14,693 bases of DNA, taken from assembly GCA_934098295.1 (NCBI GenBank), contig CAKONV010000029.1, forward strand, positions 1 to 14,693, given 5' to 3'. Below are positions 7,259-14,648 of this stretch, piece by piece. How positions within the stretch are numbered: the stretch's first letter is position 1; every line of letters starts with the position of its first letter. The notes under the pieces are model-generated. The model was not told the origin of the DNA, searched no databases, and saw only the letters and a list, made by a program, of their open reading frames with translations. This stretch comes from an uncultured Bacilli bacterium. Its GTDB lineage: Bacteria; Bacillota_I; Bacilli_A; ML615J-28; CAG-313. A program made the position numbers and the translations under genes.

Positions 7259-8087
7259 TTTTAATCCATGTAAATATATATAAAGCACAAGCATGACTAA
7301 ATTTTTGAATGTCTAAGCCAGTATCTTTATAGATTGTTTCAAATTTTTTTAATAAACTATTTCTATTTATGTAGAGTTCTTTAGCCGTTTGTAAAACATT
7401 TAAGTCTTTTTTAAAATAGGTTAAAATAATATCTTTAGTATTTGAATCTTTTAAAAGGGGAGCTATAATGTAGTCGTTAATCAAACTAATATAATTTGTG
7501 TCATTCCAAAAAGTAATTGATTTAATAGGTGAAGTAAAATCTGAATACAATTCATTATTTTCACTCATATATTTTTTTATGTAGGCTATATAGTTTAACA
7601 CTACACTGCCAGGAATTTCTTTTTTTACATATATTCCTTCATGTATCTTTACATTTTCACCAAGATCATCACTCAAAGTTGTTAAAAGCTGTTCTAATTT
7701 TATTTCATAATTGTCCTCACAAAAGAATACTTGCAGTTCATCTATTCGTATTGACCATACATGTGCATAAAAGTTGTTAAAAATTTTTTCTAGTTGATTA
7801 CTTATATAATCAGCAATTATTATTTTAACTTTTTTTATACTAAAAGGATAATTACCATTTTCAAATAAATATTCATAGATAGCCTGATTTTCAATTCTAT
7901 TATCGTATATTTTCTTTTCTATATATGATGATTTTATCAGTTCATATTCGTTTTTAGATATATCTTTTTCAATAGCGAATAATTCATTGTTTTTAGTTGG
8001 TTTATAAAAATAATAATATTTATTATAATCAAGAGTTGTAACTTTTTCGATTAGTTTTTCTTTATAAATCTTTTTTAATTTTTCCAT
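7236..8087 (-). CDS. PucR/CdaR-type transcriptional regulator
   Basis: The 283-residue protein carries a PucR-type C-terminal helix-turn-helix at about 219-262. It runs D-L-N-V-L-Q-T-A-K-E-L-Y-I-N-R-N-S-L, then a T-G-L-D-I element, and is followed by a short helix, as in the HTH_30 family. The first 85 residues have no recognised domain. Residues about 85-170 resemble the central ligand or GGDEF-like domain of this family, but no diguanylate cyclase motif is seen. The ribosome site TTAGGTGAT, close to the anti-Shine-Dalgarno complement, lies about 9 bases before the ATG. It is divergent from the rhodanese-like gene and overlaps the beta-helix/C39 gene downstream, so these are its most likely targets. 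The ligand is unknown. Confidence 0.72.
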   Translation of the reverse strand: MEKLKKIYKEKLIEKVTTLDYNKYYYFYKPTKNNELFAIEKDISKNEYELIKSSYIEKKIYDNRIENQAIYEYLFENGNYPFSIKKVKIIIADYISNQLEKIFNNFYAHVWSIRIDELQVFFCEDNYEIKLEQLLTTLSDDLGENVKIHEGIYVKKEIPGSVVLNYIAYIKKYMSENNELYSDFTSPIKSITFWNDTNYISLINDYIIAPLLKDSNTKDIILTYFKKDLNVLQTAKELYINRNSLLKKFETIYKDTGLDIQKFSHACALYIFTWIKNEDNNKN

Positions 8088-8108
8088 AATATTTTATCAC
8101 CTAATATT

Positions 8109-8117
8109 ATTTTACCA
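8109..8117 (-). promoter_or_regulatory. Extended -10 promoter of the PucR-like gene
   Basis: TGG-TAAAAT on the minus strand (8109-8117) is an extended -10 element about 22 bases before the regulator's ATG. The -35 position holds only a weak TTAAAA. The short leader places the start point just before the ribosome site. Confidence 0.45.
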
Positions 8118-8133
8118 CATCACGACATTTTTT

Positions 8134-8154
8134 TTAATTAATTAACTATATAAT
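8134..8154 (+). promoter_or_regulatory. Promoter -10 of the rhodanese-like gene with an adjacent palindrome
   Basis: A perfect TATAAT (8149-8154) lies 32 bases before the rhodanese-like ATG, with no convincing -35. Immediately upstream is a perfect 12-bp palindrome, TTAATTAATTAA (8134-8145), midway between the two divergent promoters, so one bound protein could affect both. It contains only A and T and may be chance. Confidence 0.4.
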
Positions 8155-8186
8155 CTTATTGTTTCAACATAAAGGAGAGGATAAAA

Positions 8187-8489
8187 ATGAAAACAGAAAT
8201 TTCAATCTATGATTTTTTTAAATTATATCAAAGCAATAATAATCTAAATATTATTGATATTCGCGATGAATATAAATATGATGAATATCATATTAAAGGA
8301 ACAATCAATTATCCATGTTATAAACTTTTAAAAAGTCCTTACAATACATTAAATAAAAAAGAAACCTATTATATAATTGATTATAATAATGAAGCTGCTA
8401 AAGAAATATGTGATTTTTTAAATAACGAAGGCTTTAATACCATAAGAGTATTTGGTGGCATTAAACATTGGAAGGGTCCTTTTGAATAA
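8187..8489 (+). CDS. Rhodanese-like domain protein lacking the catalytic cysteine
   Basis: The 100-residue single-domain protein is the only plus-strand gene in the window. Rhodanese landmarks are the I-I-D-I-R-D-E-Y element (22-29), the H-I-K-G-T-I-N-Y-P stretch (35-43), and the closing F-G-G-I-K-H-W-K-G (89-97). The active-site loop, normally beginning with the sulfur-carrying Cys followed by S-G-x-R-S, reads I-I-D-Y-N-N-E-A. Asp65 sits where Cys should be and the loop is shortened. The only cysteines, 44 and 75, lie elsewhere. It should therefore not transfer sulfur, and may be a binding or regulatory domain. AAAGGAGAGG is a strong ribosome site. Its last 29 bases overlap the end of spoIIE on the other strand. 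Confidence 0.85.
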   Translation: MKTEISIYDFFKLYQSNNNLNIIDIRDEYKYDEYHIKGTINYPCYKLLKSPYNTLNKKETYYIIDYNNEAAKEICDFLNNEGFNTIRVFGGIKHWKGPFE

Positions 8490-10626
8490 TTTGTTCTATT
8501 TTTAAGATAATTACAGTCATATCATCTCTTGTTTTTACATCCGTTTTTAGTGTATATTCTAACACTTCATAAGCTATTTTTTGTGGACTTTCTTCTTTTA
8601 AGGAATTTATTAAACTAAAAAGATTTTTTTCTTCTTTGACATTTTCAAATATTCCATCACTTGTAAGCATAATTAAATCATCATCTCTTAATAATATTTC
8701 ACCTTTTGTGATGTCTTCTTCTATTCCTAGAGGAAGACATTTATTTTCTATTTTTTCATAACTTCCATCCTTATGAAACACATATGAGGTACTAGCACCT
8801 AATTTATAAAAGGAAGCATAATAATTTGTTCTATTAATATCAATTGCATCAATTGTAGAATAACGTTCTGTATAGCCCTGTAATATATATAATAGATTTA
8901 ATATTTCTATATTTGTTTCCACACTTGAACTACAATAACATAATGAATCAAGTGCATCTAGTACATTTCTACTATCTTCAAAGGCTTTAAAGCCTTTCCC
9001 CATACCATCAGAAATAGCCGCAAGAAAATGACCATTATCATAACTTTTAATTAAATGACTGTCACCACACAATTCTTTTGATTTTGAAGCTAGTGAGCCA
9101 TAACCATATTTAATATGAAACAAATTTTTAGGAGTTATGTTAAAAATTATGTTCTTTTTATTTTCTATTATATTAATTTTAGTTGCCAATCTAAATGTCG
9201 ACGTAATTAAATCAATAATATCATTTTTATTTATTATATCGTATTTATCTACCACTACTTCAATTAAAAAATCATCACGAAATACTTTTTTATACTTAAT
9301 GTCCTTTATGGTATAATTCGAATTAACAAGTTTCACATAAAGTTCTTCAAGTTCTTTTGTGCTTATTAATTCTTTTTTAGAAATATCGTTTTGATACTTA
9401 TCAATAATTTGTTTGGTTTCCGTTAAAACAGCTAATAAAGCATGATTAGCTCCTTCATTTTGTTTCATCATTTGATTGTTTAACATATTTGTGGTCTCTA
9501 ATATGCTTTGTAATGATGGGCAATATTTTTTAAAACTTTTAGGCACACTTTTTTCTTCAATAATTGTCTTTAAATCTAGCATCAATGTTAGTTTATTTTC
9601 TCTAAAACATTTTTCTTTTAAAGTACAAGAGGCACAATGCTTTTCAGTTATGCAATTTATTGCCTTTGTTAGTTGATTACTGTACTCTTTGGTGTTTTTA
9701 AATGTTGTTGTAAAATATTCTAAAAAGGAAGAGAATAATGTATATTCATTTTCTATACTAGATTGTCTATATTTTTCAATATTTTTAATTTTGGAAGTAA
9801 GAGGAGGCTCTTTAGATTCTATGAAAGTATTTAATAATTCGTAGATTATGCTAATTATCATTATTATATACAAATAAATAGGATTATATATGGTAGAAGT
9901 ATACGCAAGGATAATTAAAACAATATTCAACAAAAAAAACAAATAGTTATAGTTGAAAAAATAAAAACAAGTAATGAGTAAAACAATCAATCCTTCATTA
10001 AGACCAAATCCTAAATATTCTATTAAGAAGAAAATAACTCCTAATATTAGTGCATATATATTTTTATAACTGCGAGAATAGTATATCGCAAAATAACTTG
10101 CTAAACCTATTCCTAATTGAATATCATTTATATTTGTTTTACAAGCACCTAAGAAAGATATTATTACTAGCAAGTGTTCCGCAAATAGGCATGGTACTTT
10201 TACAATATTTTTTACATAAACATAATCTTCTAAAAATATAAAAATAAAAATTAAAATTGACAAAAAAATAAAAAAAATTAACTTATAAATTTTATAATCT
10301 ATTCCCATTAATAAAAAAGATATTATATTAGTAATTAACAATATTATCAAAAAGTTTATTAAATCGTTTTTAAATATTTTTTTGAAGTTTTTAAAAAGTA
10401 TATAAAGTGTTACTACAATGCATTCAATAATTAATAAATAAATTATTTGATTTTTAAGAAAAAGAATTGTAGAAACAATACTTCCTGGAAATATATAAAA
10501 CAAAGATTTATAATCCTTTTTCAAATAAAATAAAACTAGTGGTAAAAATAATATGTAACCAAATCCATATTTTACTGTTAAAGCCGCAAAAAATCCCATT
10601 AGTACTAAATTAATCTTTTTCATCAT
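8461..10626 (-). CDS. spoIIE: Stage II sporulation protein E, PP2C-type phosphatase
   Basis: SpoIIE works at the polar septum, where it dephosphorylates SpoIIAA to switch on sigma-F in the forespore. The 721 residues (B. subtilis: about 827) show all expected parts. There are roughly ten hydrophobic membrane segments (about 5-265), then a cytoplasmic linker with Cys331, Cys334 and Cys340 (C-x2-C-x5-C, as in the family). The C-terminal PP2C domain follows at about 505-710. Metal-binding aspartates are present: G-D-S (522), S-D-G-M-G (540), T-S-D-G (657) and D-D-M-T (701-702). The T-I-D-A-I-D and L-P-L-G-I motifs also fit. The start has ATGATG with GGGGG about 10 bases upstream. It stands alone, downstream of the parA operon terminator, and overlaps the rhodanese-like gene tail to tail. 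The sigma-F operon itself is not in this window. Confidence 0.92.
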   Translation of the reverse strand: MMKKINLVLMGFFAALTVKYGFGYILFLPLVLFYLKKDYKSLFYIFPGSIVSTILFLKNQIIYLLIIECIVVTLYILFKNFKKIFKNDLINFLIILLITNIISFLLMGIDYKIYKLIFFIFLSILIFIFIFLEDYVYVKNIVKVPCLFAEHLLVIISFLGACKTNINDIQLGIGLASYFAIYYSRSYKNIYALILGVIFFLIEYLGFGLNEGLIVLLITCFYFFNYNYLFFLLNIVLIILAYTSTIYNPIYLYIIMIISIIYELLNTFIESKEPPLTSKIKNIEKYRQSSIENEYTLFSSFLEYFTTTFKNTKEYSNQLTKAINCITEKHCASCTLKEKCFRENKLTLMLDLKTIIEEKSVPKSFKKYCPSLQSILETTNMLNNQMMKQNEGANHALLAVLTETKQIIDKYQNDISKKELISTKELEELYVKLVNSNYTIKDIKYKKVFRDDFLIEVVVDKYDIINKNDIIDLITSTFRLATKINIIENKKNIIFNITPKNLFHIKYGYGSLASKSKELCGDSHLIKSYDNGHFLAAISDGMGKGFKAFEDSRNVLDALDSLCYCSSSVETNIEILNLLYILQGYTERYSTIDAIDINRTNYYASFYKLGASTSYVFHKDGSYEKIENKCLPLGIEEDITKGEILLRDDDLIMLTSDGIFENVKEEKNLFSLINSLKEESPQKIAYEVLEYTLKTDVKTRDDMTVIILKIEQIIQKDPSNV

Positions 10627-10641
10627 TTTTCATTTTCCCCC

Positions 10642-10662
10642 ATATATAATTAAATTATATAT
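10642..10662 (-). promoter_or_regulatory. spoIIE promoter region covered by a 21-bp palindrome
   Basis: A perfect palindrome, ATATATAATT-A-AATTATATAT, contains a TATAAT -10 box on the minus strand (10654-10659) and extends over the expected start point, ending just before the GGGGG ribosome site. No -35 match is found at 16-18 bases, so the promoter may need an activator. A convincing Spo0A box was not found. The palindrome could be an operator or a leader hairpin, or simply A/T-rich chance. Confidence 0.45.
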
Positions 10663-10711
10663 AGGATAAAGTTAAAAAAATAGCGAATGGTGTATATTTT
10701 TTTAGATATAT

Positions 10712-10764
10712 AAAAAAGTAGCAATTAAAAAACTATTATTTAGTTTTTTATATTACTACTTTTA
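10712..10764 (-). terminator. Terminator of the mnmG-rsmG-parA-DUF951 operon
   Basis: An outer stem AAAAGTAG/CTACTTTT (10714-10721 with 10756-10763) and an inner stem TAAAAAACTA/TAGTTTTTTA (10726-10735 with 10741-10750) make a long hairpin with a small internal mismatch. In the minus direction it ends in six T residues. It lies 22 bases past the DUF951 stop and just upstream of the spoIIE promoter. It has almost no G-C pairs, which is unusual, but its length and position support a terminator. Confidence 0.75.
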
Positions 10765-10785
10765 TTTTTTAACTAATAAACTAAA

Positions 10786-10974
10786 TTATTCTACAATCCT
10801 TTTGATTCTTTTTAAAGCATCAATTCTGCTAATCATTATTTGTCTTTGACAAGTTAAACATTCAAGTTTCCAATCAATGCCAATGCGTAGTACCTTCCAT
10901 TTATATCCCCCACAAGGATGAGGCTTTTTAAATTCAATAACTGATCCTACTATAACTTTTGTTACATCAATCAT
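10786..10974 (-). CDS. DUF951 small zinc-binding-type protein
   Basis: This is a small protein of the DUF951 family, whose function is not known. The start chosen is the ATG at 10974 (62 residues, the family size), because GGGGG lies 7-8 bases upstream. The in-frame ATG at 10989 uses part of that ribosome site as coding sequence. Family features are K-K-P-H-P-C-G-G (about 17-24), then W-K-V-L-R, and C-L-T-C (about 39-42), giving three cysteines and a histidine that could bind zinc, followed by a basic C-terminus. It overlaps the parA stop by 8 bases and is the last gene before the operon terminator. In other Bacillota the family often sits near the parB/ychF region, so its place behind parA fits. 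Confidence 0.85.
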   Translation of the reverse strand: MIDVTKVIVGSVIEFKKPHPCGGYKWKVLRIGIDWKLECLTCQRQIMISRIDALKRIKRIVE

Positions 10975-11734
10975 TATTTTTTCCCCCATCTATTATTTCA
11001 CGAGCTAATTGACGATATTCTTTTGATCCTCTTGAATTTATTGAATATTCAATTACACTCTTTCCATATTGAGGAGATATTTGAATGTGGCTTGAATAAG
11101 TTATTATTGTTTTAAATATTTTATTAGGAAATAAGAATTTAACTTTTTCAATTATGTCATAGCCAACAGTTGTTCTATTATCTAATTTTGTTATTAAGAT
11201 TCCCTCTATTTCCAAATCTTGTTGATTTTGAATTTTATCAATTTTATTAATCATTTGTGAAAGAGCATCATAAGCAAAGAAACTACAATCAACGGGAATT
11301 AACACAGAATCACTTGCATATAACGCATTATCAACTATTAAACCTAAAGATGGAGGACAATCAATTAATATATAATCGTAAGCCTGTTTAATTTGGCTTA
11401 GTTTTTGTTTTAATATAAGTTCGTTATTTTCAATATTATATAAAGTTTCTTCAACTTTTGCAAGTTTACTAGAAGCAGGAATTAATTCTAAGTTAGGTAG
11501 GCTTGTCTTTCTAATAGCTTTTATTAAAACACTCATATGTGTGAAAAAATCGGCCATATCAAAAGTAATGTCTTCTCGATTAATTCCTAGTGATTTCGTC
11601 GCGTTAGCTTGTTCATCAAAATCTATTAACAATACTTTTTTATTTTCTAAAGCCATTGCAGCTCCTAAATTAACAGCGGTTGTTGTTTTCCCAACTCCCC
11701 CTTTTTGATTAACAATGGATATTATCTTTCCCAT
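10967..11734 (-). CDS. parA: ParA/Soj-family chromosome partition ATPase
   Basis: The 255-residue Walker-type ATPase normally acts with ParB/Spo0J in origin segregation and control of replication initiation, bound to the nucleoid. The deviant Walker A K-G-G-V-G-K-T-T (11-18) is intact. L-I-D-F-D-E-Q-A-N-A-T (36-46) and Walker B I-L-I-D-C-P-P (122-128) are present, although the usual D-x-D-P-Q-G reads D-x-D-E-Q-A. Near the C-terminus the family stretch P-R-N-V-R-L-S-E-A-P is replaced by T-Y-S-S-H-I-Q-I-S-P (212-221), losing both arginines, while the following Y-G-K-S-V is kept. The gene lies 14 bases after rsmG, its classical neighbour, with AAAGGA as ribosome site. No parB or noc is adjacent; DUF951 follows instead. 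It could work with a distant ParB or as an orphan. Confidence 0.9.
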   Translation of the reverse strand: MGKIISIVNQKGGVGKTTTAVNLGAAMALENKKVLLIDFDEQANATKSLGINREDITFDMADFFTHMSVLIKAIRKTSLPNLELIPASSKLAKVEETLYNIENNELILKQKLSQIKQAYDYILIDCPPSLGLIVDNALYASDSVLIPVDCSFFAYDALSQMINKIDKIQNQQDLEIEGILITKLDNRTTVGYDIIEKVKFLFPNKIFKTIITYSSHIQISPQYGKSVIEYSINSRGSKEYRQLAREIIDGGKNND

Positions 11735-11748
11735 ATGTTTGTTCCTTT

Positions 11749-12456
11749 CTATAGTGGATTCTTTTTAATTTTTGTATATAATCTAGGATACTCAATTGGC
11801 GTTTTTTGTTCCTTTGTAAATACCATAATAGCTCTAAAACCATAGTTAAGTGGTAAGTTAAATTGATAATTTTGATGTTTTACAAGTTTTAATTTTGACA
11901 AAGCATTTGTTGAATTTTCTAATTCTTCTTCGTAATTACTGCCTTTCATAGCACAAAACTTTCCCGAAATTTTTACAAAAGGCACACATAATTCTAGTAA
12001 AATATTTAATGGTGCTACAGCTCGAGCCGTAACTAAATCGAATTTTTCTCTTTCATTTTCAATATAATCTTCGGCTCTTTTGTTAATTACTTTAATATTT
12101 TTTAAGTTTAAAATGTTAATAATATCGTTTAGAAAGTTACATCTTTTTAAAGTGGGTTCTACTAAAGTAATGTCTAAATTTTTATACACTATTTTTAATA
12201 CTAATCCTGGAAATCCAGCACCACTGCCGATATCTAACACTCTTAAATTGCCTGTTAAATCTAATGTTTTTGAGATTAACAACGAATCATAAAAGTGTTT
12301 TATGTAGCTTTCTTCCATTCCAACAATAGCTGTTAAATTCATAACTTTAGAAGCACTTTCTAATTTACTATAATAAGTAAAAAGATTTTCTAGTATTTGT
12401 CCCTCTTTTATATTAAATTCTTTAATTAAAATATCTTCTAAATCATTTCTGTTCAT
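11749..12456 (-). CDS. rsmG: 16S rRNA (guanine-N7) methyltransferase RsmG
   Basis: Uses S-adenosylmethionine to methylate N7 of a guanine in the 530 loop of 16S rRNA (G527 in E. coli). The 235 residues match the family length. The N-terminal N-L-T-A-I (40-44) and Y-I-K-H-F-Y-D-S-L (51-59) are family signatures. The SAM site shows V-L-D-I-G-S-G-A-G-F-P-G (73-84) and T-L-V-E-P (97-101), then R-A-E-D (127-130) and T-A-R-A-V-A-P-L (143-150). The C-terminus has the usual Y-P-R followed by K-x-P-L. Its start overlaps the mnmG end by 14 bases, and its ribosome site inside mnmG is weak, so translational coupling is likely. The mnmG-rsmG-parA order is the classical one near bacterial origins. Confidence 0.96.
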   Translation of the reverse strand: MNRNDLEDILIKEFNIKEGQILENLFTYYSKLESASKVMNLTAIVGMEESYIKHFYDSLLISKTLDLTGNLRVLDIGSGAGFPGLVLKIVYKNLDITLVEPTLKRCNFLNDIINILNLKNIKVINKRAEDYIENEREKFDLVTARAVAPLNILLELCVPFVKISGKFCAMKGSNYEEELENSTNALSKLKLVKHQNYQFNLPLNYGFRAIMVFTKEQKTPIEYPRLYTKIKKNPL

Positions 12457-14374
12457 TGTTACGTTTACTTTCTATATATACTAATAAGATTGATATATCG
12501 GCTGGATTTACTCCACTTATTCTATTCGCTTGGGCTATTGTTAATGGTCTAATTTCTTTTAGTTTTTCTCTAGCCTCACTAGCAATATTAGGTATTTTGT
12601 CATAATCAATATCATTTGGAATATTAACAGTTTCAAGTTTTAAAACTCTTTTAGCTTCATGATAAGCTTTATCAATGTATCCTTGGTATTTAATTTCAAT
12701 ATCAATTTGAGCACTATCTGGATAAGTCAAAGGATTTTCTAAAGAAATCATCTTAACAATATCATCATAATGAACCTCTGGTCTTTTCATTAATTCTGAT
12801 GCTGATATTCCTTCTTTTAATGTTGATGAATTAATACTTGTTAAATAGTCATTTATATCTTGTTTTGGGGTAATTCTTAGGGTTGAAAGTCTTACTTTTT
12901 CATCTTCAATTTTTTTCTGATTATCTAAATATTTTTGATATCTTTCCTCGCTTATAAGTCCAACTTGTTTTCCATATTTTATGCATCTTTTGCAGGCATT
13001 ATCATGACGTAATAATAGTCGATATTCAGCTCTAGATGTTAGCATACGATAAGGATCTATTACACCTTTAGTCACAATATCATCTATTAATACACCAATA
13101 TAAGCTTCATCTCTTCTTAAAACTATTGGTTCCATTCCTCTTACGGCACAGCTAGCATTTATACCTGCCATTAATCCTTGTGCAGCAGCTTCTTCATAAC
13201 CACTTGTTCCATTTACTTGACCACCAAAATACAACCCTTTAATTATTTTAGATTCTAGTGTTGGATAAAGTTGCAAAGGGTCTATAGCATCATATTCAAT
13301 AGCATATGAATATTTAGCTATTTTCGCATGTTCAAAGCCTGGTAGTGATGCCACCATTTTATCTTGAATATCGTGTGGCATAGATGTTGAAAAGCCTTGA
13401 ATATATGTTTGATCAATGGATAAACTTTCTGGTTCCAAAAATATTTGATGTCTTTCTTTATCTTTAAATCTTACTAATTTTGTTTCAATAGATGGACAGT
13501 ATCTAGGCCCAACCCCTTTAATTAAACCAGAATACATACTAGATTCGTTCATATGTTTCCAAATTATTTCATGGGTTTCCTTAGTAGTCCAAATTAGATA
13601 GCATGGCACTTGTTTATCAAAAGGACGCATTGTTTTAGGATCGGTTTCAAAACTAAAAGTTAATGGTAAATTTGTACCTTTTTCAATAACACCCTTAGAA
13701 AAGTCAATCGTATTTGTATAAACTCTTGGTGGGGTACCAGTTTTTAATCTAAGTAATTTAAATCCATTTTCTATTAATGATTTGGACAAGCCATAATTTG
13801 TTCTTTCACCATCTGGTCCGGAAGGATGGGATTCATCGCCCCAAAGCACACAACTAGAAAGATAAGTTCCCGTTGTTATTATAACTTTTTTAGCATATGC
13901 TTTTAATCCGTTTTCTAAAATAACACCTTTTATAACTTTGTTTTCGGTAATTAATTTATCAACTAAGTTAATATATATATCTAAGTTTTCTTGATTTCTA
14001 CAAACTTCTTGCATATACTTAGAATATTCTATTTTATCTGATTGCACACGCATAGCCCAAACAGCTGGGCCCTTAGATAGGTTAAGCATCTTAACTTGTA
14101 AAGCCGTCTTATCGGCACTCTTTGCCATTTGACCACCTAAGGCATCAATTTCTCTGACTAATATTCCTTTTGCGGGACCGCCAATTGATGGGTTACAAGG
14201 CATATTTCCTATTCTTTCAAATGATCCACAAATCATCAAGGTCTTTAGACCAACTCGCGAAGGAGCAAGGGATGCTTCAATTCCGGCATGTCCACCGCCA
14301 ATAACAATTACATCATATATATAATTGTCATCTTCCAATCTTTTTATATCTTCATCTAATAGTATTGATCCCAT
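12443..14374 (-). CDS. mnmG: tRNA U34 carboxymethylaminomethyl-modification enzyme MnmG (GidA)
   Basis: An FAD enzyme that, in complex with MnmE, installs the carboxymethylaminomethyl group at wobble uridine 34 of several tRNAs. The 643 residues include the FAD-binding G-G-G-H-A-G-I-E-A (26-34), C-N-P-S-I-G-G-P-A-K-G with Cys60, R-L-K-T-G-T-P-P-R (209-217), and R-Y-C-P-S-I-E with Cys293. These cysteines correspond to the two functionally important ones in E. coli. G-T-S-G-Y-E-E-A-A-A-Q-G and L-T-S-R-A-E-Y-R-L-L-L-R-H follow. The N-terminus is about 15-20 residues longer than usual before Y-D-V-I-V-I-G-G-G. The start is set by AGAGGA 7 bases before the ATG. It follows the zinc-ribbon gene by 4 bases. 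mnmE, the usual upstream gene, is not here and would have to lie elsewhere. Confidence 0.96.
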   Translation of the reverse strand: MGSILLDEDIKRLEDDNYIYDVIVIGGGHAGIEASLAPSRVGLKTLMICGSFERIGNMPCNPSIGGPAKGILVREIDALGGQMAKSADKTALQVKMLNLSKGPAVWAMRVQSDKIEYSKYMQEVCRNQENLDIYINLVDKLITENKVIKGVILENGLKAYAKKVIITTGTYLSSCVLWGDESHPSGPDGERTNYGLSKSLIENGFKLLRLKTGTPPRVYTNTIDFSKGVIEKGTNLPLTFSFETDPKTMRPFDKQVPCYLIWTTKETHEIIWKHMNESSMYSGLIKGVGPRYCPSIETKLVRFKDKERHQIFLEPESLSIDQTYIQGFSTSMPHDIQDKMVASLPGFEHAKIAKYSYAIEYDAIDPLQLYPTLESKIIKGLYFGGQVNGTSGYEEAAAQGLMAGINASCAVRGMEPIVLRRDEAYIGVLIDDIVTKGVIDPYRMLTSRAEYRLLLRHDNACKRCIKYGKQVGLISEERYQKYLDNQKKIEDEKVRLSTLRITPKQDINDYLTSINSSTLKEGISASELMKRPEVHYDDIVKMISLENPLTYPDSAQIDIEIKYQGYIDKAYHEAKRVLKLETVNIPNDIDYDKIPNIASEAREKLKEIRPLTIAQANRISGVNPADISILLVYIESKRNNEQK

Positions 14375-14378
14375 ACAT

Positions 14379-14612
14379 TTATCCTCTTTTTTTAATAACC
14401 CACATCACAATAATTATTCCAGCAATTGCACAAACGCCAAGAAGTGTTCCTATTAATTTGACAATTGAATTATGAAAATGGCTTTTTTTCTCTTGACTCT
14501 TTTTAGTTTTTATTTCTTTTTCTCTTTCTTTATTCATAGGTAAAACGTGCATACAAAAATCACATGTCAATGCATCTAACTTATTCTCATTATGACAATA
14601 TGGACAAATCAT
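14379..14612 (-). CDS. Small zinc-ribbon membrane protein
   Basis: The 77-residue protein starts with a four-cysteine zinc ribbon, C-P-Y-C (3-6) and C-D-F-C (17-20). A highly charged K/E/S-rich linker (about 27-47) and one membrane segment (about 50-72) ending in K-K-R-G follow. Such zinc-ribbon plus single-helix proteins are common in Bacillota and mostly uncharacterised. The ribbon would face the cytoplasm, since the basic tail and linker flank the helix on either side, but the orientation is uncertain. A strong ribosome site (GAGGAGG) precedes the ATG. It is the first gene of the operon and ends 4 bases before mnmG, so it takes the place that mnmE usually holds. Its function is unknown. 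Confidence 0.75.
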   Translation of the reverse strand: MICPYCHNENKLDALTCDFCMHVLPMNKEREKEIKTKKSQEKKSHFHNSIVKLIGTLLGVCAIAGIIIVMWVIKKRG

Positions 14613-14648
14613 AGTAACCTCCTCGTATAATATAAATTGTTCATAATT

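Noticed and set aside
9476..10241. Short plus-strand reading frames within spoIIE
   Set aside because: They are antisense shadows of the SpoIIE linker and membrane region without start signals or motifs.
10681..10690. TAGCGAA on the plus strand upstream of spoIIE as a possible Spo0A box
   Set aside because: It matches TGTCGAA at only 5 of 7 positions, and no second box or proper spacing is present.
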